A stretch of 6,544 nt of DNA from Balneolaceae bacterium (GTDB lineage Bacteria; Bacteroidota; Rhodothermia; Balneolales; Balneolaceae), in the NCBI GenBank assembly GCA_007118525.1, contig SKRK01000193.1, forward strand, positions 1 through 6,544, read 5' to 3'. The position numbers were made by a program, and so were the translations under genes. Of this stretch, positions 1 through 6,227 are shown one piece after another. A model generated the notes under the pieces. It did no database searches, was not told the DNA's origin, and was given only the letters and a program-made list of their open reading frames with translations. Position 1 is the stretch's first letter; each line of letters begins with the position of its first letter.

Positions 1-1067
1 ACTGCCCCGAAAAAGGCCGGGCCAAAGGACGCAATGGTGTATCCAATAGATTGAGCCATCCCTGAAAGTTCATTTGCTGAGTGTGAATCACGGGTTCGCA
101 GTACAAGGAAGAGCAGAGCCAGGCCAAAGCTGCCGCCAAGGCAAAAACCGAGCATAGCGGCCCAAAGCTCAACCAGGAACAGCGATGATGCCATCAGCCC
201 AAGCAGGCTGATGATCTCAAGCGCAACTAAAATAATGATTGGCAATCGCTGCCTCTGTCGTCTTGCCGCCCAGGCCGGGATGACAAACGTTCCGATTACC
301 CCGGTTCCCTGCGTTAATGCAAGCATATATCCGGCATTCCCGGCCGACATTCCGCGCTCGATCAGAATTTCCGGGAGCCATGCAATGATGGTATAGAACG
401 TGAGAGACTGTAATCCCACAAATATAGAGACATTCCACGCCAGTTTGGAAGTGCCAAGCTGTCTTAGGGATTGCCGCAAACTCCGGCGCGCAATGACGGG
501 AATATTTTGTTTCATCTGAGGCAGCCAGATAAGAAGGCCGATAAACGCGATAGCGGCCCAGGCACCCAAAGCCCATCGCCAGCCCAACCCTGCCCCTTCT
601 GACAGAGGCACACTTATTGCCGAGGCTATAGTGGCTCCTATCCCAAGCATGGAGGAGTAGATTCCGGTAACCAGCCCGAATCTGCGCGGGAAACTTTTTT
701 TCACGATGCCGGGCAGCAGTGTGTTGCCGAGAGCAATTCCGACTCCAAGAATCGCTGTGCCCAAAAAGAGCGGGATCAGCGACGGTATCACGCGAATCAA
801 AAGGCCGGTGGTTAACAGAATAAGAGCCAGGGCCATGGTGCCTTCTGTACCAAACCTGCGCGTAAAGAGCGGTGTCATCACTGAAAATAAACCAAATGCC
901 AAAACGGGAAGCGTGGTGAGCAATCCTAAAAGGGTATTGGATAAACCGGTATCATCCCTTATCTCAAAGATGAGCGGACCCACAGATGCGATTGCCGGGC
1001 GCAGGTTCAGAGCAATAACGGCAATGGCAAAAATAAGTAGTAATTTACGGTTCTGTTCGGGCGACAT
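1..1067 (-). CDS. CynX/NimT-family MFS transporter (C-terminus cut by window edge)
   Basis: This is an inner-membrane major facilitator superfamily permease. 355 codons are visible from ATG (1067-1065) to the window edge. Family members are near 390-400 residues, so about one last helix is missing. The translation is strongly hydrophobic with about 11 membrane segments. It carries marks of the CynX/NimT (cyanate/nitroimidazole transporter) group: NLRPAIASVGP at residues 21-31, GNTLLPGIVKKSFPRRFGL at 113-131, FYTIIAWLPEIL at 224-235 and ELSGMAQSIGY at 333-343. A charged loop (about 185-208) separates the two six-helix halves. Substrate cannot be read from sequence; members are linked to cyanate, 2-nitroimidazole or unknown solutes, and no cyanase gene is adjacent. 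The gene is divergent from pyrR and has no strong Shine-Dalgarno sequence. By eye it is more GC-rich than the efflux genes at the other end. Family assignment is firm; function is unknown. Confidence 0.9.
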   Translation of the reverse strand, partial: MSPEQNRKLLLIFAIAVIALNLRPAIASVGPLIFEIRDDTGLSNTLLGLLTTLPVLAFGLFSVMTPLFTRRFGTEGTMALALILLTTGLLIRVIPSLIPLFLGTAILGVGIALGNTLLPGIVKKSFPRRFGLVTGIYSSMLGIGATIASAISVPLSEGAGLGWRWALGAWAAIAFIGLLIWLPQMKQNIPVIARRSLRQSLRQLGTSKLAWNVSIFVGLQSLTFYTIIAWLPEILIERGMSAGNAGYMLALTQGTGVIGTFVIPAWAARRQRQRLPIIILVALEIISLLGLMASSLFLVELWAAMLGFCLGGSFGLALLFLVLRTRDSHSANELSGMAQSIGYTIASFGPAFFGA

Positions 1068-1133
1068 GGTGAATGGTTAGAAAAGAGGCTAAAGTTACGG
1101 ATCATAGCGGCTCCATGCCTTAAGATTTCTGAA

Positions 1134-1164
1134 TTGTAAACCATTCCCACAATCCCTAATTTTG
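1134..1164 (+). promoter_or_regulatory. Candidate Bacteroidota-type promoter for pyrRB
   Basis: A TTG at 1134-1136 is followed after 20 bases by TAATTTTG at 1157-1164. This matches the TTTG / TAnnTTTG pattern described for the primary sigma factor of Bacteroidota. Transcription would begin around 1170, giving a leader of only about 20 bases before the proposed pyrR start at 1192. The element overlaps the upstream in-frame TTG at 1162, arguing against that codon as the start. Prediction from pattern and spacing only. Confidence 0.5.
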
Positions 1165-1180
1165 CACACAAAAATAAGCC

Positions 1181-1185
1181 GAGGT
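1181..1185 (+). promoter_or_regulatory. Shine-Dalgarno site that sets the pyrR start
   Basis: GAGGT ends 6 bases before TTG at 1192. It supports this TTG over the upstream TTG (1162), which lies inside the putative promoter, and over the downstream ATG (1210), which would remove residues that align with the N-terminus of known PyrR proteins. Confidence 0.6.
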
Positions 1186-1191
1186 AAATCT

Positions 1192-1743
1192 TTGGAACAA
1201 GCTAAAATCATGACGGAAGAGGATCTGAATCGCACCTACCTGCGATTTGCCCATCAGTTTCTCGAACCGTATGACGATCCTTCAGAACCTGCCATTATTG
1301 GAATGCAGACGCGTGGCGTTTATATGGGCCGCAGAATTATGAAGATCATTGAAAACGAATTGGGTACATCTCCCGACTTTGGCGTTTTAGACGTAACCTT
1401 TTACAGGGATGATTTTCGCTCAAAGCTGAAGATGCCTGAAGTAAAGGTTACCGAAATTCCATTTGACCTCTACAACCGCGATGTGATTCTGGTGGATGAT
1501 GTTCTCTACACCGGACGAACCGTACGTTCGGCAATGGACGCTCTTATGGCCTATGGTCGGCCGCGAAGTATTAAATTTTGCTGCATGATCGACCGCGGAC
1601 ATCGCGAGCTTCCCGTTACTGCCGATTATGTTGGACTCACCGTACCCACACATGCAGATGAAGAAGTTCGGGTAAAAGTAAAAGATTTGGATGGCGAAGA
1701 TGCAGTTTACGTAGTAAAAGGAACGGAGGCCGGGAATGAGTGA
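1192..1743 (+). CDS. pyrR: PyrR: bifunctional pyr operon regulator / uracil phosphoribosyltransferase
   Basis: The product is 183 residues from TTG 1192, close to the 181 of Bacillus subtilis PyrR as I recall it. It is a type I phosphoribosyltransferase that makes UMP from uracil and PRPP; in Firmicutes it also binds pyr mRNA to cause attenuation. The PRPP loop VILVDDVLYTGRT is at residues 98-110. Other family marks are TRGVYMGRR (40-48), the LDVTFYRDD segment (66-74) and DRGHREL (134-140). The start was chosen because residues 1-24 align with the Bacillus N-terminus and GAGGT lies 6 bases upstream. The gene overlaps pyrB by 8 bp, so the two are probably translationally coupled. Compared from memory with Bacillus PyrR, positions T18, R27, R146 and K152 are here L17, P26, T143 and L149, while R19, H22, H140 and R141 are kept. 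Enzyme identity is secure; RNA-binding regulation is doubtful. Confidence 0.93.
   Translation: MEQAKIMTEEDLNRTYLRFAHQFLEPYDDPSEPAIIGMQTRGVYMGRRIMKIIENELGTSPDFGVLDVTFYRDDFRSKLKMPEVKVTEIPFDLYNRDVILVDDVLYTGRTVRSAMDALMAYGRPRSIKFCCMIDRGHRELPVTADYVGLTVPTHADEEVRVKVKDLDGEDAVYVVKGTEAGNE
1725..1729 (+). promoter_or_regulatory. Shine-Dalgarno site of pyrB inside the end of pyrR
   Basis: GGAGG lies within the last codons of pyrR, 6 bases before the pyrB ATG at 1736. With the 8-base overlap of the reading frames, it suggests that ribosomes finishing pyrR help to start pyrB. Confidence 0.7.
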
Positions 1744-2689
1744 AATCAAATTGAATGACCACCCTTTTTCGCAGAAGCACCTTTTAGGTTTGGCGGATTA
1801 TTCTGCTGATGATATTCTCTATGTGCTGGAACAGGCCAAAACATTTCGTGAAGTGCTCGATCGTCCAGTTCCAAAAATCCCGACCCTGAGGGATAAAACC
1901 ATTGTAAATCTCTTTTATGAGAACAGTACCCGCACGCGGCTCTCTTTTGAACTGGCCCAAAAGAGAATGGGGGCCGATGTGGTCAATTTTTCGGCCAGCA
2001 CCTCGAGTACCAAAAAAGGTGAGTCGCTGAAGGATACCATCCGGAATATCAGCTCCATGAAAATTGATATGGTGGTTAGCCGTCACGAAAGCCCCGGAGT
2101 GCCTCACTTTCTCACGCGTTGTGTGGATGCCTCTATCATCAATGCAGGCGATGGCGCACACGAACACCCTACCCAGGCACTGCTCGATATGTTCACCATG
2201 CAGCAGGTTTATCCTGATCTGAATGGCAGAAAAGTTGCCATAATCGGGGATATCTCTCACAGCCGTGTTGTGCGATCGAATATTATCGGTTTGGTGAAAG
2301 TGGGAGCTGAAGTGGTTGTGTGCGGCCCTAAATCGCTAATGCCGCGATTTGTAGAATCATTGGGAGCTGCCGTATCGTACAATTTGGATGAAACACTGGC
2401 CTGGTGTGATATTGCCATGGCTCTCAGAATTCAGATGGAGCGTATTGGCGGCGGGACTGATCTTTTCCCAAGCCTCAGGGAGTATCATGAGACCTTTGGG
2501 ATAAAGATGAGCCATCTTGAAAAATATCCCGACTTTGTAGTGATGCATCCCGGGCCGATTAATCGCGGCGTTGAGATGGAGAGTGATGTGGCCGACAGCG
2601 ACCGGGCGATGATACTGAACCAGGTCACCAACGGCGTTGCCGTTCGAATGGCGGTGCTTTATCTGCTGAGTGGAGGCACGAGGATTTAA
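1736..2689 (+). CDS. pyrB: Aspartate carbamoyltransferase catalytic subunit
   Basis: This cytoplasmic enzyme joins carbamoyl phosphate and L-aspartate to give N-carbamoyl-L-aspartate, the first committed step of pyrimidine synthesis. The 317-residue length is normal for the catalytic chain. Visible active-site elements are the carbamoyl-phosphate loop STRTR (64-68), the 80s loop STSSTKKGESL (88-98; S90 and K94 match E. coli S80 and K84), HPTQALLD (144-151), the aspartate-binding RIQ (231-233; E. coli R229 and Q231) and HPGPINRG (271-278). These separate it from ornithine carbamoyltransferase. The HPGPINRG form resembles Bacillus-type enzymes rather than E. coli. No pyrI regulatory subunit follows and the next gene is on the other strand, so within this window it would act as a free trimer or with partners encoded elsewhere. 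It is the second gene of the pyrR-pyrB unit. Confidence 0.97.
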   Translation: MSEIKLNDHPFSQKHLLGLADYSADDILYVLEQAKTFREVLDRPVPKIPTLRDKTIVNLFYENSTRTRLSFELAQKRMGADVVNFSASTSSTKKGESLKDTIRNISSMKIDMVVSRHESPGVPHFLTRCVDASIINAGDGAHEHPTQALLDMFTMQQVYPDLNGRKVAIIGDISHSRVVRSNIIGLVKVGAEVVVCGPKSLMPRFVESLGAAVSYNLDETLAWCDIAMALRIQMERIGGGTDLFPSLREYHETFGIKMSHLEKYPDFVVMHPGPINRGVEMESDVADSDRAMILNQVTNGVAVRMAVLYLLSGGTRI

Positions 2690-2738
2690 GGTTTACCTAT
2701 CTGTCTTATCAACGGCTTCAAAATTTCCGTGAGCCATA

Positions 2739-3644
2739 TTACAATTTTTGAACTCTGCCACCGTGCCTTGTAATTAATATTCCCGTTATTACAATGGCTG
2801 AGCCGATATACTGCAACAGCTCAAGATTCTCACCCAATAGGATGATCCCGAACAGAAGTCCTAAAACCGGTACCAGATTTTGGTAAGCAGCTGTTCTTAC
2901 GGCACCAACCCGCCGAAGACCGTTATTCCAGATCAGATAGGCAAGTCCGATGGAAAGTAATCCGCTGTAGACAACCCCTCCGTATGCTGCTGCCGATACA
3001 CTTTCCCATGCGGTTTCTTTAGAGTATGGGATGGCAATCAGTGTCAGGGTAATCGCGCCAAGAGTAGTCATGAAAGCTGAAAATTGCAGCGGAGTATATC
3101 GAACTAAATGCTGTTTTGAGAAAATTGTGAATGTGGCCCATACTACGGCTGCAGTCACAATTGCGATATCGCCGACAAACGTGTCTGAACCAAAAGTAAT
3201 TGGATTCTTTCCATAAATAATGATGAATAGAACGCCTGAAAAGCCTAGAAATACACCAATCGTTTTTAACCGGTTCAAAAGTTCGATGGAGAGAAAATGA
3301 GAAATTATTCCAACCCAAATTGGAATGGTGCCGAGCAATACGGCAGCATTTGCAGCCAGTGTCAGGTCGATGCCCACAATAAATAGCCACTGATAAAGTA
3401 CATTCCCAACAAGGCCTAGAAAAATGAGGGGGAACCAGTCTTTTTTGTCAATGGTGAACCAGGCACCGCGTTTGGCAATTACACACCAAATAAATAGTGA
3501 GGCCAGGATAAATCTTAAGGCATTAAATGTATAAGGATCAATTTCGGCAAGTGTAGCCTTTACAACCGTGAAATTCAAAGCCCAAACCAAAGCTATAAAA
3601 ATCAGGGATAGATCGGTAAGGAGGTTTTTTCTTTCTTCGTTCAT
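2739..3644 (-). CDS. EamA-domain (DMT superfamily) permease
   Basis: This is an inner-membrane protein of 301 residues in the drug/metabolite transporter superfamily. Two tandem EamA domains are visible, at about 12-143 and 157-292, giving ten predicted membrane helices (roughly 13-31, 38-57, 70-92, 97-117, 127-144, 157-175, 186-205, 218-239, 251-270, 275-292). The family pattern is clear in ALVWALNFTVVK (18-29) followed by PYTFNALRFILA (37-48). A conserved AAYQNLVPVLG (252-262) and LLGENLE (269-275) lie in the second half. Members export amino acids, nucleobases, drugs or unknown metabolites, and the substrate here is not readable. The start ATG (3644-3642) has an AT-rich upstream region without a Shine-Dalgarno sequence. 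It is monocistronic in this window, convergent with pyrB (49-bp gap) and divergent from the tetR gene. Confidence 0.93.
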   Translation of the reverse strand: MNEERKNLLTDLSLIFIALVWALNFTVVKATLAEIDPYTFNALRFILASLFIWCVIAKRGAWFTIDKKDWFPLIFLGLVGNVLYQWLFIVGIDLTLAANAAVLLGTIPIWVGIISHFLSIELLNRLKTIGVFLGFSGVLFIIIYGKNPITFGSDTFVGDIAIVTAAVVWATFTIFSKQHLVRYTPLQFSAFMTTLGAITLTLIAIPYSKETAWESVSAAAYGGVVYSGLLSIGLAYLIWNNGLRRVGAVRTAAYQNLVPVLGLLFGIILLGENLELLQYIGSAIVITGILITRHGGRVQKL

Positions 3645-3828
3645 TCACGTGATATTTGGCGAATGAAGATAAATAAATTGAGGGCAAAAGTTTTACACGT
3701 TTGAGCGGCTTAAGTATACGTGCTACAGAAAAATTTTGTACTACTTTTTCACAGTATTACAACCTGATTCTGTTGAACAAAATTTTCCGAAAAACGTAGG
3801 AACTTATTCATGAACTTCTTACTTTTTA

Positions 3829-3841
3829 TGACTATCATTCA
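3829..3841 (+). promoter_or_regulatory. Degenerate second operator half-match upstream of tetR
   Basis: TGACTATCATTCA fits TGAC-N5-GTCA with one mismatch (TTCA instead of GTCA). It starts exactly 18 bases before the better copy at 3847. Read another way, its TGACTAT forms a 7-bp inverted repeat with ATAGTCA at 3853-3859. It could be a weaker second binding site for the adjacent TetR-family protein. This is tentative: a one-mismatch copy also occurs inside the pyrR coding region. Confidence 0.35.
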
Positions 3842-3846
3842 AAATA

Positions 3847-3859
3847 TGACCAATAGTCA
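3847..3859 (+). promoter_or_regulatory. Probable TetR-type operator before tetR
   Basis: TGACCAATAGTCA is a TGAC-N5-GTCA palindrome ending 4 bases before the tetR start codon. A near copy (11 of 13 bases identical) is at 4514-4526, upstream of tolC. Short odd-spaced palindromes beside the regulator gene are typical TetR-family operators, so autorepression is likely. Assignment rests on the repeat and its position. Confidence 0.6.
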
Positions 3860-3863
3860 GTAA

Positions 3864-4529
3864 ATGAAAAAGTTATCCAGGAAAGAGCGTGAAAGAATTG
3901 CCCGCCGTGAGTTGATTATCGACACAGCGGAAGAAGTGATTTCCAATTATGGTTTTGAAGGTGCCACTATGGACGCGGTTGCTGAAAAAGCAGAATTAGG
4001 AAAAGGAACTCTATACCTACACTTTAAAAGTAAGGCTTCAATCTATCTTGCAATCTGTGAAAGGGGCTCAAAAAAGTTGAATCAACTGATGAGTAAAGTT
4101 CTTGCAGAAGATCTTAAGGGTATTGATATGATTAAAAAGCTTGGAATGGTTTATCTTGATTTTGTTAAAACATACCCGATCTATTTTTCGGCATTTAACT
4201 ACTATGAAAACTTAATCGGCGAAGAGAAACTCGCCGGCAGCGAGCTTGCAGCACAATGTGAAGAGTATGCAAGAGAAGCCATGGCCTATATTGTAAGAGC
4301 GCTGCAAGTGGGTATGCAGGACGGTTCGATTAAGGACAGCTACGATCCCCGCGAATTGGGATTGATAATCTGGGGCGCTTCTAAAGGAGTGGTTCATATT
4401 GCCTTTCTGAAAGAAAAAAAAGATCATATGAAAATTTTGGATGATGTCTCTTTCAGCCTTGAATCACTTGTAAAAAACTTTATTGAATTGATTGGGAGTG
4501 GTATGCGGAGTGATGACCACAAGTCATAA
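3864..4529 (+). CDS. TetR/AcrR-family transcriptional regulator of the efflux cassette
   Basis: This is a cytoplasmic DNA-binding repressor of 221 residues, normal for the family. The N-terminal TetR_N domain spans about 15-62. The helix-turn-helix is within TMDAVAEKAELGKGTLYLHF (35-54), with the usual G47, T49, Y51 and F54 pattern. A basic arm (KKLSRKERERIARR, 2-15) precedes it. The rest (about 75-210) is a helical ligand/dimer domain too variable to name a ligand. The start ATG at 3864 has no clear Shine-Dalgarno sequence, and the palindrome at 3847-3859 ends 4 bases before it. The gene lies 79 bp upstream of tolC in the same direction, the usual layout for a local efflux repressor responding to a pump substrate. 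Its last codons contain a second copy of the operator. Family is certain; target and ligand are inferred. Confidence 0.93.
   Translation: MKKLSRKERERIARRELIIDTAEEVISNYGFEGATMDAVAEKAELGKGTLYLHFKSKASIYLAICERGSKKLNQLMSKVLAEDLKGIDMIKKLGMVYLDFVKTYPIYFSAFNYYENLIGEEKLAGSELAAQCEEYAREAMAYIVRALQVGMQDGSIKDSYDPRELGLIIWGASKGVVHIAFLKEKKDHMKILDDVSFSLESLVKNFIELIGSGMRSDDHKS
4514..4526 (+). promoter_or_regulatory. Probable TetR-type operator for tolC, inside the end of tetR
   Basis: TGACCACAAGTCA repeats the motif at 3847-3859 with 11 of 13 bases identical, and flanking A and T extend the palindrome to ATGAC-N5-GTCAT (4513-4527). It lies within the last five sense codons of tetR, up to its stop, in a non-conserved tail, and 82 bases before the tolC start. 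By eye I found no other exact TGAC-N5-GTCA in the window. Confidence 0.55.
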
Positions 4530-4551
4530 AAATAAGTGTAACAAAGAAATT

Positions 4552-4575
4552 ATCAGATCGTAAGACGATGCTGAT
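4552..4575 (+). repeat. Imperfect inverted repeat in the tetR-tolC gap
   Basis: ATCAGATCGT (4552-4561) pairs with ACGAT plus CTGAT (4565-4569 and 4571-4575) across an AAG loop. This gives ten base pairs interrupted by one bulged G at 4570. A run of nine A follows at 4581-4589, not T, so it does not look like an intrinsic terminator for plus-strand transcription. It may be a leader-RNA hairpin of tolC or another protein-binding site. Confidence 0.4.
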
Positions 4576-4608
4576 TGATCAAAAAAAAATTACAGTCAAA
4601 TATAATTC

Positions 4609-6201
4609 ATGTGTAAAAACAATTTCAAGAAGCTCTTACTAACGGTTTTATTGCTGCCGTTTATGATTGTAGCGGACGTGCTTGCTCAAAATGCAACTGC
4701 AGGACAGGATGAAATATCTATTACAGTAGAGGAGGCAGTTCAGATTGCACTTGTAAACAATTACATGATCAAAAAAGGGTTGCTGAATTTGGATATTGCC
4801 TCTTTGCAGATCAGGGAAGCGTGGGGATCTGTTTATCCGCAGGTAAATGCATCGGGCAACTATACCAGAAACATTAGAACCCCCAACCCATTTGCAGGTT
4901 CAGATGCGGGGGGACTATTTGAAACACTTGGAGCTATAGAGTGGCTTGCCTTTAATGAACAGGCTCGAACAGACGGCGATCCTGATACAAGCCCCATTCC
5001 GCTGGATGAGTTTATAGACCGGCAAAGGCAGGGATATAGGGATGCAGGGCTGACTCCTCCGGGTATGGATGGAACTAACCCGTTTGCTGTAGAAAACCAG
5101 TTTGATTTCGGAGTTTCAATCACTCAGGCTATTTACAATGGAGCTGCGTTTGCAGCTATTCGTGGAGCGAGGCAGTTTAAAAAATTAGGTGAAGATCAAT
5201 TTGAACAGGAGCAGCAAAACGTTGTAAACCAGGTCCGGAATTCCTTTTATTCGGCACTGCTAGCTAAAGAACAGGCCGACGTGCTGGAGTCGAGCGTTAG
5301 TAGATTGAGAGAAACTGTTGAAGATACCAGGCGTTCGGTTGAAGCGGGTATATTATCGAAATATGACAGAATCAGTGCCGAGGTGGAATTGGTAAACCTT
5401 GAAACAAACCTGATACAAGCAGAAAATCAAGCTGATCTGGCAGTAAAGAACCTGGCACTTCAGCTTGGCTTATCCCCCAATAAACAGATTAATTTAAGGG
5501 GTGCTCTTGAATATCAGGAGGAGCTCTACCCCGAGCAGCTTGATCCGGATATCTCTTATGAGCTGGCGCTTCAGCAACGGCCTGATCTCGGTCAAACCGA
5601 AGGGCTTATAGATCTTCTTAACGTTGAAAGAGATATCACCAGATCCGGTTTTTTCCCAACGGTTAGTGCATTTGCCAATGCGGCTTATATAGGGCAAGTA
5701 CCATCAAATCGATTGGTAGTGTCGCCGGTTGAAGGTGAAGACTTTTCATTTACTTCTGAATCCAGAAACTTTTTGGATGATTCTTACTGGAATCCGGCTG
5801 TAGCTGTGGGTTTACGGTTAAACTGGAATATTTTCAGTGGCTTTCAGACGCGAATGAGAGTTCAGCAAAACCAGATTGAAATCAAGCAGGCAGAACTCGA
5901 CAGGGAGTTCCAAAAAAATGCAATCTATCTTGAAATAGAACAGGCAATACGAAATGTGGAAACGGCCTTAAGGCGAATTCAAAGCCAGGAAAGAAATATT
6001 GAACAGGCTGAATTGAACTACGAATTTTCCAGAAAAAGACTTCAGGAGGGTGCAGGTACACCTCTGGAAGAACGCCAGGCATCATCACTGTTAGACCAAA
6101 GCAGACTTAACTACCTGTCGGCTGTTCATGACTATCTGGTTGCCGTTAGCCAATATGAGAAGGCAATCGGGAAACCGGTAATCACCGATCGAATCAATTA
6201 A
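4609..6201 (+). CDS. TolC-family outer-membrane efflux protein
   Basis: This is the outer-membrane channel of a tripartite efflux pump, 530 residues. A signal peptide covers about residues 1-26 (KK at 7-8, hydrophobic 9-22, probable cleavage after VLA at 24-26). The mature chain shows the internal OEP duplication: repeat 1 at about 38-290 and repeat 2 at about 315-520. Each repeat has beta-strand segments (NASGNYTRN 80-88 and FDFGVSITQAIYN 165-177; TVSAFANAAYIG 351-362 and AVAVGLRLNWNIFSGF 397-412) between long alpha-helical stretches rich in E, Q and R. The paired sequences AGILSKYDRISAEVEL (246-261) and EGAGTPLEERQASSLL (480-495) mark equivalent helix turns. The loop between the first two strands (about 89-163) is unusually long and rich in D, P and G. 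No Shine-Dalgarno sequence is seen before ATG 4609. The adaptor gene starts 26 bp downstream, so they are very likely one operon. Confidence 0.95.
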   Translation: MCKNNFKKLLLTVLLLPFMIVADVLAQNATAGQDEISITVEEAVQIALVNNYMIKKGLLNLDIASLQIREAWGSVYPQVNASGNYTRNIRTPNPFAGSDAGGLFETLGAIEWLAFNEQARTDGDPDTSPIPLDEFIDRQRQGYRDAGLTPPGMDGTNPFAVENQFDFGVSITQAIYNGAAFAAIRGARQFKKLGEDQFEQEQQNVVNQVRNSFYSALLAKEQADVLESSVSRLRETVEDTRRSVEAGILSKYDRISAEVELVNLETNLIQAENQADLAVKNLALQLGLSPNKQINLRGALEYQEELYPEQLDPDISYELALQQRPDLGQTEGLIDLLNVERDITRSGFFPTVSAFANAAYIGQVPSNRLVVSPVEGEDFSFTSESRNFLDDSYWNPAVAVGLRLNWNIFSGFQTRMRVQQNQIEIKQAELDREFQKNAIYLEIEQAIRNVETALRRIQSQERNIEQAELNYEFSRKRLQEGAGTPLEERQASSLLDQSRLNYLSAVHDYLVAVSQYEKAIGKPVITDRIN

Positions 6202-6227
6202 ATAATTCAATCACTACCCATACCACT

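Noticed and set aside
217..576. 119-residue open frame on the minus strand
   Set aside because: It lies in another frame of the same strand as the MFS gene, whose translation matches a known family throughout.
706..1080. 124-residue open frame on the plus strand
   Set aside because: It is antisense to the well-supported MFS transporter, is rich in R, S, P and V, and shows no family signature.
1162..1191. Longer pyrR frame starting at TTG 1162
   Set aside because: The codon falls inside the putative promoter -7 element. The extra ten residues have no counterpart in PyrR, and a Shine-Dalgarno site is placed for 1192 instead.
1271..1290. TGAC-N5-TTCA match within pyrR
   Set aside because: One mismatch to the operator plan, inside conserved coding sequence with no nearby promoter; treated as chance, and it lowers confidence in the similar copy at 3829.
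1784..2260. 158-residue open frame on the minus strand within pyrB
   Set aside because: It is opposite a complete, motif-rich pyrB and has no recognisable domain.
2712..2734. Possible terminator between pyrB and the EamA permease
   Set aside because: Only 4-bp arms (ACGG/CCGT or GGCT/AGCC) with loops over 10 bases and no following T tract; too weak to call.
3646..3722. CACGTG palindrome (3646-3651) and a CACGT/ACGTG pair (3696-3700, 3718-3722) upstream of the EamA gene
   Set aside because: Arms are only 5-6 bases, occur in AT-rich spacer without a clear partner regulator, and do not match the TGAC-N5-GTCA motif.
4601..4606. Perfect TATAAT before tolC
   Set aside because: It ends only 2 bases before the tolC ATG and has no plausible -35 element, so a start there would fall inside the gene. 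More likely ordinary AT-rich sequence.
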